Shown piece by piece: positions 6,706-13,221 of a stretch of DNA of 15,338 nt. The notes under the pieces are model-generated. The model searched no databases. It was not told the DNA's origin and was given only the letters and a program-made list of their open reading frames with translations. Location: the NCBI GenBank assembly GCA_007131045.1, contig SLRI01000058.1, positions 1 through 15,338 of the forward strand. The letters are read 5' to 3'. The position numbers were made by a program, and so were the translations under genes. This DNA is from Rhodospirillales bacterium (GTDB lineage Bacteria > Pseudomonadota > Alphaproteobacteria > Geminicoccales > Geminicoccaceae). The stretch's first letter is position 1. The number at the start of each line of letters is the position of its first letter.

Positions 6706-7592
6706 TCCACTAATTCAGTTTTTTGGTCGTTCGCCGTTCTTCTCGGCTTGGCTTCCTCGTTTACATAGGCGCCGAGAATGACGATGACGGATGTCATGTA
6801 AAAAAACAAAAGTGCGATGACGATGCTCGCCATGCTGCCATAGGTGACGCTGTAGTCGGCGAAGTGGGCGAGGTACCAGGAAAACCCGGTGCCCGCGGCG
6901 ACGAACAGCACGAGGGTGAGCAGCACGCCGGGCAGGATGTTGCGCAGCTTGTGGCCGTTGTTGGGCAGGAAGCGATGCATCGCCATCAGCGTGACGAACA
7001 AGGCGAGGACGGCGATGGCGTAGCGGACGAAGGTGAAAAACAGCGCAAAGGTGAAGCCGAGATCGATCCAGAAGGTCAGCGCCCGCCAGAGCAAGGGGGC
7101 GAGGACGATCAGGAACGACATCAAGGGCACCATCAGGGCCAGGAGCACGACGAAGAGAAAGTTCTGCAGCCGGCGGTACCAGAAAGGGCGCAGATGCTCG
7201 ACCCGGTAGGCGCGGTTGAAGGCCAGCCGGACGGCCTCGACGCCGTTGCTGGCAGCCCAGAGGGTGGCGAGGATGCCGAAGGTCAAGAAGCCGGTCTGCT
7301 GGCCGACGAGGACCTCGGCGAGCGCGGGCTCGAGCGCTTCGGCGACTTCGGTCGGCATGGTCTCGAAGGCGAGATCCATGATCTGCTCGAGGTCGGCCTC
7401 GCTGCCGAGAAAGCTGAGAATTGCAGCGAGAAAGATCAAGAACGGAAAGATCGCGACGATGGAGATGAACGACATGTAGCCGGCCACCATGAAGCCGTCC
7501 TCGTCCGACATCCGCTTGCCGGCGCGGGCCAGCGTGAGCGAAAAATCGCGGCTCCAGGGCCAGAGCCCGCCGAGCCTGCCGACTTTCTGCAT
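6702..7592 (-). CDS. YihY/BrkB family inner-membrane protein
   Basis: About 296 residues, matching the YihY/virulence factor BrkB family in length and layout; members are polytopic inner-membrane proteins of uncertain function. Near the N-terminus comes DEDGFMVAGYMSFISIVAIF, then six hydrophobic segments. They include LTFGILATLWAASNGVEAVR and an FNRAYRVEHLRPFWYRRLQN loop. Further on are the central basic HRFLPNNGHKLRNILPGVLL and the late LAHFADYSVTYGSMASIVIA and FFYMTSVIVILGAYVNEE, all typical of the family. The ATG at 7590-7592 is preferred because GGGAG stands 5 bp upstream; an in-frame ATG four codons earlier (7604) is the alternative. Transcription diverges from the sugar importer operon. 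No enzymatic motif is seen; the old name ribonuclease BN for this family is a misassignment. Confidence 0.88.
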   Translation of the reverse strand: MQKVGRLGGLWPWSRDFSLTLARAGKRMSDEDGFMVAGYMSFISIVAIFPFLIFLAAILSFLGSEADLEQIMDLAFETMPTEVAEALEPALAEVLVGQQTGFLTFGILATLWAASNGVEAVRLAFNRAYRVEHLRPFWYRRLQNFLFVVLLALMVPLMSFLIVLAPLLWRALTFWIDLGFTFALFFTFVRYAIAVLALFVTLMAMHRFLPNNGHKLRNILPGVLLTLVLFVAAGTGFSWYLAHFADYSVTYGSMASIVIALLFFYMTSVIVILGAYVNEEAKPRRTANDQKTELVD

Positions 7593-7736
7593 GCCTGCTC
7601 CCATTTCGTCGCGCCTTGCCTGGCCGGACCGCCAGCGCTAACACTTACCCGACAGCGGTGCCGGTCGAGACGAACGACGACAGCCCCGCCGGCAAATCGA
7701 CACGCGCGAAACCGCCCAGGGAGGGATATAACAGCC
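7593..7736. promoter_or_regulatory. Divergent intergenic region upstream of the sugar importer
   Basis: These 144 bp (about 130 bp if BrkB starts at 7604) separate the BrkB-like gene from the importer. A weak rightward promoter candidate is TTGCCT (7616-7621), a 17-bp spacer and TAACAC (7639-7644), with 4/6 and 3/6 matches. AGGGAGG near 7719-7727 is the ribosome site of the binding-protein gene. I found no convincing long operator palindrome, and no regulator gene is adjacent. Confidence 0.25.
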
Positions 7737-9104
7737 ATGGACGTGAAATCCATCGGACGCGTCACGCCACCGGCCGTCGCCTTGGTCGCTCTGGTCGCTT
7801 ACGGCAGCGCGGCCAAGGCCCAGGAAATCGAGCTGCGCTGGGCGCTGCATCCGGGCGAGGAGGCCACTGCCGTGGTCGAATACTTCGCGCCCGAGTACGA
7901 GCGCCAGACCGGGATTCGCGTGGTCGGCGAGATCCTGCCGCCGGACCAGTTGCGGGACCAGATGGCGATCGAGGCGATCGGCGGCACCGGCCGCTGGCAC
8001 ATGGGCTATCACAGCCCCGGCTGGTACGGCACCTTCGCCGACCACACGGTCGACCTGACGCCGTTCATCGAGAAATACGGGTTCGACGTCGACGCCTATC
8101 CCGAGCTGATCGTCGAATCGCACATGACGAGCGAGATGCGCCCGGGCGAGTACATCGCACTGCCGACCTCGCCCGCCGCACCCATGCTGATCGTCCGCGA
8201 GGACTTCTTCGAGCATGCCGACGAGCAGGCGGCCTTCGAGGAGGCGCACGGCCGGCCGCTCACCGTGCCCAACACCTGGGCCGAGCTGCGCGAGGTCGCC
8301 GAGTTCTTCACCCGCGATGCCGGCGAGACGGTGGCCGGCGAGACGCTGGAGCGGCCGCTCCACGGCTGGGCCGATGCCCTGGGTGCCGGCTCCGGCATCG
8401 CCCGCAGCTTCATCGTGGTGCTCTACTCCACCGGGCTGAGCGGCTGGGACGAGAATTTCGAGCCCGATCTCGACCACCCGATCCTGATCGATGCGGCGGA
8501 ATACTTCGTCGATCTGGCGACAACCGTGGCTCCGGCCGATGCCAGGAACTGGGCCTTCCTCGAGGGGCTCGAGTTCTTCCGCGACGGCCGGCTGGCGATG
8601 GCCACGATGTGGCCGCAGGGTCTGGCCACGGTCGAGGACCCGGAGGGTGACGCCGCGGGCAACGTCCACTACCGGCCCTTGCCGAAGTGGGAGGGCAATC
8701 TCGCCGGCTACGAGCAGGGCGTGCCCTTCCTCGGCGGTGGCGGGGTGATGGTCTTCGACACCGACATGGCCGAGGAATCGTTCAAGTTCCTGCACTGGAT
8801 GCTGCAGGAGAACGAGATCGAGTTCGCCAAGCGGAGCAACCAGTTCTCCAGGCGGGCGCATTTCGAGGATCCCGAGGTGACCGGCCAGCAGCCCTATTTC
8901 GAGGACTTCCTGCCGGCCTACCAGCAGACGCTCGAGCAGGTCTTCGTCCGCCAGGGCATTCCCGAGTACGGCTCGGTGATGTGGCAGGGCACGGTCGACT
9001 TCATCACCGACGTGTTCAGCGGTGACCTGACCGCCGAGCAGGCCCAGACGCGCTGGGTCGACGACATGCGCCGGGCCTTCGCTCGCGCCGGCTACATCGA
9101 CTAG
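7737..9104 (+). CDS. Sugar ABC transporter, extracellular substrate-binding protein (CUT1 type)
   Basis: A 455-residue periplasmic solute-binding protein of the family 1 (maltose/multiple-sugar) type. It delivers a sugar to the two permeases encoded downstream. A Sec signal peptide spans residues 1-28: a Lys/Arg-containing start, a hydrophobic PPAVALVALVAYG core and cleavage after AKA, leaving QEIELRWALHPGEE. The mature chain shows family features. These are VVEYFAPEYERQTGIRV early, GEYIALPTSPAAPMLIVRED mid-chain, NTWAELREVAEFFTRDAG, and GRLAMATMWPQGL with VPFLGGGGVMV later. The open frame runs another 338 codons upstream, but that part is antisense to BrkB. The ATG at 7737 has AGGGAGG upstream and begins the signal peptide. 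It is followed by a perfect palindrome before the first permease gene. The ligand is unknown; an oligosaccharide for the nearby GH65 phosphorylase is only a guess. Confidence 0.9.
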   Translation: MDVKSIGRVTPPAVALVALVAYGSAAKAQEIELRWALHPGEEATAVVEYFAPEYERQTGIRVVGEILPPDQLRDQMAIEAIGGTGRWHMGYHSPGWYGTFADHTVDLTPFIEKYGFDVDAYPELIVESHMTSEMRPGEYIALPTSPAAPMLIVREDFFEHADEQAAFEEAHGRPLTVPNTWAELREVAEFFTRDAGETVAGETLERPLHGWADALGAGSGIARSFIVVLYSTGLSGWDENFEPDLDHPILIDAAEYFVDLATTVAPADARNWAFLEGLEFFRDGRLAMATMWPQGLATVEDPEGDAAGNVHYRPLPKWEGNLAGYEQGVPFLGGGGVMVFDTDMAEESFKFLHWMLQENEIEFAKRSNQFSRRAHFEDPEVTGQQPYFEDFLPAYQQTLEQVFVRQGIPEYGSVMWQGTVDFITDVFSGDLTAEQAQTRWVDDMRRAFARAGYID

Positions 9105-9114
9105 CACGGCCGCG

Positions 9115-9142
9115 CCGCGCGCCACCGGCCGGTGGCGCGCGG
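9115..9142. promoter_or_regulatory. 28-bp perfect palindrome (intercistronic RNA hairpin)
   Basis: The left arm CCGCGCGCCACCGG (9115-9128) is followed at once by its exact reverse complement (9129-9142). It starts 11 bp after the binding-protein stop and ends 11 bp before the permease ATG. In RNA it would form a very stable GC-rich stem with only a tight loop. No U-tract follows, so it is not a classical terminator. As with hairpins after malE-like genes, it could protect the upstream message and lower permease expression. Confidence 0.8.
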
Positions 9143-9153
9143 GCCGAACAGCG

Positions 9154-10044
9154 ATGTCGTCGTCCGGGATCAATCGCTTCACTCGCGGCTGGCTGTTCAT
9201 GCTGCCGGGGCTCATTGCGCTGGTCGCCATCGTCGGCGTGCCGCTGGTCACCGCCGCCCGCTACAGCCTGCACGAGGTCTTCCTCTACCGCTTTCAGCAG
9301 CAGATCTTCGTCGGGCTGGAGAACTACGAGCGGGCGCTCAACGATCCGCTGTTTCTCAACTCGCTCCGGGTCACCACGCTGTTCACGCTGGGCAATGTCG
9401 CCATCTGCCTGGTGATGGGGTTGCTCATCGCGTTCTTGATGAGCGGCAAGCGCATCCGCTTCAAGACCACCTGGATGGCGCTCTTTCTCCTCCCCTTCGT
9501 GATGACCCCGGTGGTCGTCGGCATCACCTGGCGGCTCTTCTTCTGGCAGCCGGAATTCGGGGTGATCAACCAGCTCGGCGGCTTCTTCGGCCTGCCGCAG
9601 CCGAACTGGCTGATCGAGCGCGAGCTGGCGCTCTGGGCGACCATCGTCACCAATGCCTGGCACCTCACGCCCTTGGCGATCCTCGTCTTCTACGCGGCGC
9701 TGACCACCATCCCGGACGAGCTCTACGAGGCCGCCCGGATCGACGGGGCGGGGCCCTTCGCGATCATCTGGAACGTCGTGCTGCCGATGCTCCGGCCGCA
9801 CATCCTGTTCGTCACCATCATCATCATGACCAGCGCGTTTCGCGAGTTCGACATGATCTGGACGCTCACCGGCGGCGGCCCCGGCCGGGCCACGACGGTG
9901 ATGAGCATCCTCGCCTACAATCGCGGCATCGCGGCGCAGGACATGGGCATGGCCAACACCATCGCCTTTACGATGTTCATCATCATGGCGGTCGTCGCCT
10001 GGCTCTACATCATGCTCTACCGAACCAAGGAGCCCGGCGCATGA
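9154..10044 (+). CDS. Sugar ABC transporter permease (MalF-like)
   Basis: A 296-residue inner-membrane permease with about six helices, the first at roughly 13-34. Its cytoplasmic coupling loop carries the EAA motif YEAARIDGAGPFAIIWNVVL PMLRP at 191-215 (split here for length), which docks onto the ATPase. SAFREFDMIWTLTGGGPGRA (227-246) is a hallmark of MalF/UgpA-type subunits. The long periplasmic insertion of E. coli MalF is absent, as in most CUT1 permeases. The ATG at 9154 follows the palindrome with only a weak ribosome site, consistent with less permease than binding protein. The stop overlaps the next gene's start as ATGA. It forms the heterodimeric channel with that partner. Confidence 0.92.
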   Translation: MSSSGINRFTRGWLFMLPGLIALVAIVGVPLVTAARYSLHEVFLYRFQQQIFVGLENYERALNDPLFLNSLRVTTLFTLGNVAICLVMGLLIAFLMSGKRIRFKTTWMALFLLPFVMTPVVVGITWRLFFWQPEFGVINQLGGFFGLPQPNWLIERELALWATIVTNAWHLTPLAILVFYAALTTIPDELYEAARIDGAGPFAIIWNVVLPMLRPHILFVTIIIMTSAFREFDMIWTLTGGGPGRATTVMSILAYNRGIAAQDMGMANTIAFTMFIIMAVVAWLYIMLYRTKEPGA

Positions 10045-10877
10045 GCCCGCGCCAGCGCTGGCTGACGGCGGGCGAGTATGCGCTGTTGACGCTCTGGCTC
10101 GTCATCTCGCTGTTGCCGCCGGTTCTGCTCGCCGCTGCCGCCTTGAACCGGACGGCGATCTTTCGCCAGCCGCTCGACCTCTTGCTGCTGCGCGACTTCA
10201 CCCTCGAGAACTTCGTCGACGCCTTTCGCGCCGGCAATTTTCTCTTTTTCCTCTCCAACAGCCTCTTGATCGCCTCGGCCGCCGTGGTCATCACGCTGGT
10301 CATCTGCGTGCCGATGGCCTACGGCCTCACCCGGATCGGCGACCGGGCGCGGGCCACCATCTCCTTCGGCGTCCTGGCGATGCGCTTTCTGCCCTATGTG
10401 GTCCTGGCGCTGCCGATGTTCCTTCTCTTCGTCAATCTCGGCCTCTCGGGTTCGCGCATCGGGCTGTTGCTCGCGCATCTGGCGATCCACATCCCGTTTG
10501 CGGTCTGGCTGATGGTCGGCTTCTTCGCCACGGTGCCCAAGGAGATCGACGAGGCGGCGATCATGGACGGCTGCGGACCCTGGCGGCTCTTCTGGTCGAT
10601 CTCGCTGCCGATGGTCCGCCCGGGGCTCAATGCCTTGGCGATCCTCGTCTTCATCATCTCCTGGAACGAGTATCTCTTCGCGCTCTTCCTCGCCGGCAGC
10701 GACGCCCAGCCCTTGACCGTCGGCATCACCCGGTTCATGGGCGGGGTCGAGGCCGGGGCGCAGTACGGCGTGATCGCGGCCTATGCGACACTGGTCGTGG
10801 CCCCGGTGATCCTCTTCGCCCTGGTCGCCAACCGCTACATCGTCTCCGGCATGACGGCGGGGGCGGTCAAGGGCTAG
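10041..10877 (+). CDS. Sugar ABC transporter permease (MalG-like)
   Basis: The second permease, 278 residues. Hydrophobic segments lie at about 13-34, 69-95, 106-130, 140-160, 195-218 and 243-263. The EAA loop is EIDEAAIMDGCGPWRLFWSI SLPMVRPGL at 168-195 (split for length). FIISWNEYLFALFLAG (204-219) is the usual MalG-type signature. I chose the ATG at 10041, which overlaps the stop of the first permease by 4 bp (ATGA), over a much longer open frame that starts inside the first permease. The gene closes the importer operon: a MalK/UgpC-type ATPase would normally follow, but the next gene is convergent and shares the CTAG at 10874-10877 for its own stop. The ATPase is presumably encoded elsewhere. 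Confidence 0.92.
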   Translation: MSPRQRWLTAGEYALLTLWLVISLLPPVLLAAAALNRTAIFRQPLDLLLLRDFTLENFVDAFRAGNFLFFLSNSLLIASAAVVITLVICVPMAYGLTRIGDRARATISFGVLAMRFLPYVVLALPMFLLFVNLGLSGSRIGLLLAHLAIHIPFAVWLMVGFFATVPKEIDEAAIMDGCGPWRLFWSISLPMVRPGLNALAILVFIISWNEYLFALFLAGSDAQPLTVGITRFMGGVEAGAQYGVIAAYATLVVAPVILFALVANRYIVSGMTAGAVKG

Positions 10878-11791
10878 GTTCTCGTCTTCGCCTCGGCCCC
10901 GGGCTCGGCGCCATGCTCGACGCGGCCGCGGGCGCGATCGACGAAGTCCCAGGCGAAGCGTTCGCTGAAGCCGGCGAGAAAGCCGATGACCCAGAGGACG
11001 TGGATGGTTTGCGCGGCGAGACCGTCGGGTGTGCCGTAGCCCGCAAAGGCGTTGTCGTCGAGCAGGGCACCCAGGCTGACCACGCCGCCGAAGAGGGCGG
11101 CCAGGATGAAGATGGCGAGCAGGACGCCGATCAACGGCTTGAGCAACGCTGTCCAGAACATGGCGAAGGGGTCGAGGTCGCGGAGCCGCGAGAACTCCTT
11201 CAGCCGGGTCGCGATGCTGAGGATGCCACCGACCACGGCCGCATAGGAGACGGTCGCCAAGGCCGTCATGTCGACGGCGCGCAGGGCGCTCTGCTGATCG
11301 AGGTGCGCCATCAACCCGAGGACGGCGAAAGCGACAGCCCAGATGACCAGGGACAGGCCGAGGGCCAAGAGGACGAGGGCCACCGAGCTGCCGGCGCTGA
11401 CCCGGGCGAGCGTGCCGGTGAACCAACCGGCATGGCGGTGGTTCTCGACCTGCAGTCGCAGGCGCTCGTCCTGCGCGAGGGCCAGCTTGGGCGGGTTGGC
11501 GAGCAGGCAATCGAAGATGAAGTCGAGCCGGGCCGCGGCATCGTCGACGCCCTTGATCTCATGGGCGAGGCCGAGCGCCACCGACAGTTCCTCCTCGAGA
11601 TTGGCTGTCACCTCGGCGGTGGCGGCGCGTTGACGAAGCGCTGCGATCTCCTCGTCGCTGAGCGCCCGCTTTGCGCCATTCGGCCGCAGCCTGCCGCCCG
11701 CGTGGCCCGGCGCTGTGCCGGGTTGGTTGCCTGTGGCAGGGCTCGGTCGACCGCCAGAGGCGTGCAGCGGCTCGACCGGCTTGGCGCTCAT
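10874..11791 (-). CDS. Conserved-looking four-helix membrane protein of unknown function
   Basis: A 305-residue protein I do not recognise. A Pro/Gly-rich, probably disordered start (1-42) leads to a soluble helical region (44-115) with LSDEEIAALRQRAATAE and an acidic LEEELSVALG. Then come four predicted membrane segments at about 133-162, 174-194, 216-242 and 262-278. The last contains GFLAGFSERFAWDFVDRA (270-287), a pattern I associate with several uncharacterised membrane proteins, and the tail is charged. The N-terminus most likely faces the cytoplasm. The ATG at 11791 has GAGGAG 8 bp upstream. It is the last gene of a leftward unit, 152 bp after the 416-residue gene. Its stop shares CTAG with the convergent permease. 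A possible 37-codon reading frame directly upstream overlaps its ATG. Confidence 0.75.
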   Translation of the reverse strand: MSAKPVEPLHASGGRPSPATGNQPGTAPGHAGGRLRPNGAKRALSDEEIAALRQRAATAEVTANLEEELSVALGLAHEIKGVDDAAARLDFIFDCLLANPPKLALAQDERLRLQVENHRHAGWFTGTLARVSAGSSVALVLLALGLSLVIWAVAFAVLGLMAHLDQQSALRAVDMTALATVSYAAVVGGILSIATRLKEFSRLRDLDPFAMFWTALLKPLIGVLLAIFILAALFGGVVSLGALLDDNAFAGYGTPDGLAAQTIHVLWVIGFLAGFSERFAWDFVDRARGRVEHGAEPGAEAKTRT

Positions 11792-11943
11792 TGCTTGCTC
11801 CTCACCGCAACACCCGTCGGCGACGGTGCGTGCTCGTCAGTGATCCGTATCGATAGAGGTCCGAGGCCGAAGAGACTACTAGACCGGGCGGTCATGTCCA
11901 TGGTCGCGTCAGCGGCAGAGGCAGCCGCCGCGCGTATCGCCAT
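11792..11943. other. 152-bp gap between two leftward genes
   Basis: This gap between two same-strand genes holds the GAGGAG ribosome site of the 305-residue protein. It also holds a possible 37-codon frame (11901 to 11788, minus) that begins MDMTARSSSL and ends in an ATGA overlap with the next start. No ribosome site precedes that frame and I do not call it a gene. I see no clear terminator hairpin and no convincing promoter. Confidence 0.4.
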
Positions 11944-13194
11944 TCAGCCCTGCCGGTCATCTTTGGGCGTGCCGTCTTCGTTTCGGGTGAGGCGGAGGAT
12001 ATGGGTGAGGAACTCGGACATCGACTGCACGCTCACCTCTGGCGGGCCGACGCGGTCGCCGAGCGCCGGCTCCAGCAGCGCCCGGCCGCGCTCGAGGCGG
12101 GTGCGGGTGTTGGCGGCGAGGCGGAGCGTGTCGCCACGCCGCGAGAGGTCGCCCAGGACCGGCAGGCCGCTCTGGCTCCTGGGGTTGACCCGCATGATGC
12201 CGTCGTCGCCGAGTTCTTCCTCCTCGTCGCTGTCGGGATCCGGTTCGGCTTCGTGGTCGACCCAGTGCCAGGTGACGGTCCAGCCGTCATAGGGGTTGTC
12301 GATCTCGAGTTGGACCGGCGGTTGCTCGGGGGGCGGAGCGGGTTCGACCCAGGCGAAATCGGCCAAGACCCGGTCGAGCTCCGGGTCGCCGACCCCGGGG
12401 GCCAACTCGTAGACCGCGGTCGCGAACTCGATGTCGTCGCCGTCGCTGTTGAGAATCCTGGGCGGCGGCCGGTCGACGAAATCTTCCGGGTCGAGCAGGT
12501 CGTCCAGCACCTGGCGGAGCCAGATATCGGTGAAGAGGGGGGCGGCGCCCGGCAGGACGAGTTCCAGACTGGTCAGCGCCTCGATCTGCTCGGCCGCGTC
12601 CGGCCGGCCGAGTTCGGCTGCGATCTCCGGGGCGTTGGTCTTTGCCCCGGCGACGAAAGCGTCCAGGCTTCCTTGCAGGTCTTCGGCATAGGGCGGCGAG
12701 AAGACGAGGATGATCTCGCTCGTGCGCATCCGCTGGCGCACCCGAAAGAGGCGAAGGCCGAGCAGCTCGCCCTGCTCGACCTGGCGGCTGCGGTTGGGCT
12801 CGTCGACCTGCACCGGCTCGCCCCCGCGGACCAGGTCCTGGACGGTGAAGTGCCGGCCGGGGTCGACCGCGATCACCTCGTAGAGGCTGAGCACCGAGTG
12901 GCGCAGCCCCTCGATGAAGGCGCGATTGGCCGGACTCTCCTTCCAGCCGCGCCGTTTCAGGTAGTTCTCGGCGAAGTTGCGGCCGTCGTCGAGCGTGCGG
13001 GTGCAGAAGTCCTCGCACGCGGCGCCCCAGGCATCGATGAAGGCTTCGCGGCCGATCACCTCTTCCAGGTCGTCGATGTCGACTCCGGCATCGTGGCAGG
13101 CCGGGCCGACATGCTCGACGAACACCTCGACCATCGGCTCCTGCCATTCCTCCCGCTGCAGCCATTTGGCGAGGCCGGCCATCGCATGGGCCAT
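11944..13194 (-). CDS. Unrecognised 416-residue acidic protein
   Basis: Function unknown; probably cytoplasmic, with no signal peptide or membrane segment. Four parts can be seen. First is a helical N-terminus (1-100) with three Cys (33, 60, 64). Second is a beta-rich module (101-165), SLYEVIAVDPGRHFTVQDLV then SRQVEQGELLGLRLFRV, like the small barrel in some SEC-C-associated hypothetical proteins, but with no SEC-C cysteine motif. Third is a middle region (166-312) ending in WTVTWHWVDHE and followed by a strongly acidic linker (313-331, EPDPDSDEEEELGDD). Fourth is a C-terminal module (345-400) with LGDLSRRGDTLRLAANTRTR and LERGRALLEPALGD. The ATG at 13194 has GGGGAGAG upstream; a second ATG three codons on is possible. 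It follows the photolyase gene by 27 bp, so both are likely in one operon. Confidence is high that it is a gene, low on its role. Confidence 0.8.
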   Translation of the reverse strand: MAHAMAGLAKWLQREEWQEPMVEVFVEHVGPACHDAGVDIDDLEEVIGREAFIDAWGAACEDFCTRTLDDGRNFAENYLKRRGWKESPANRAFIEGLRHSVLSLYEVIAVDPGRHFTVQDLVRGGEPVQVDEPNRSRQVEQGELLGLRLFRVRQRMRTSEIILVFSPPYAEDLQGSLDAFVAGAKTNAPEIAAELGRPDAAEQIEALTSLELVLPGAAPLFTDIWLRQVLDDLLDPEDFVDRPPPRILNSDGDDIEFATAVYELAPGVGDPELDRVLADFAWVEPAPPPEQPPVQLEIDNPYDGWTVTWHWVDHEAEPDPDSDEEEELGDDGIMRVNPRSQSGLPVLGDLSRRGDTLRLAANTRTRLERGRALLEPALGDRVGPPEVSVQSMSEFLTHILRLTRNEDGTPKDDRQG

Positions 13195-13221
13195 GTCTGC
13201 GTCTCTCCCCGTCTCGTCGGC

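Noticed and set aside
6723..7736. 338-codon upstream extension of the binding-protein frame
   Set aside because: It is antisense to the well-supported BrkB gene, is low-complexity and acidic, and the real start has a ribosome site and a signal peptide.
9115..9142. Rho-independent terminator
   Set aside because: The stem is strong, but no T-run follows on the plus strand and the downstream permease belongs to the same operon.
7638..9251. 537-codon minus-strand frame opposite the binding-protein gene
   Set aside because: It is a shadow of the sugar-binding protein gene; its translation has no known motif.
9132..10040. Upstream extension of the MalG-like frame through the first permease gene
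   Set aside because: The first permease is clearly coded in another frame, and the ATGA overlap at 10041 is the natural start.
11944..13194. SEC-C metal-binding domain in the 416-residue protein
   Set aside because: The neighbouring module resembles SEC-C-associated proteins, but there is no CxC...C(C/H) motif; only Cys33, Cys60 and Cys64 are present.
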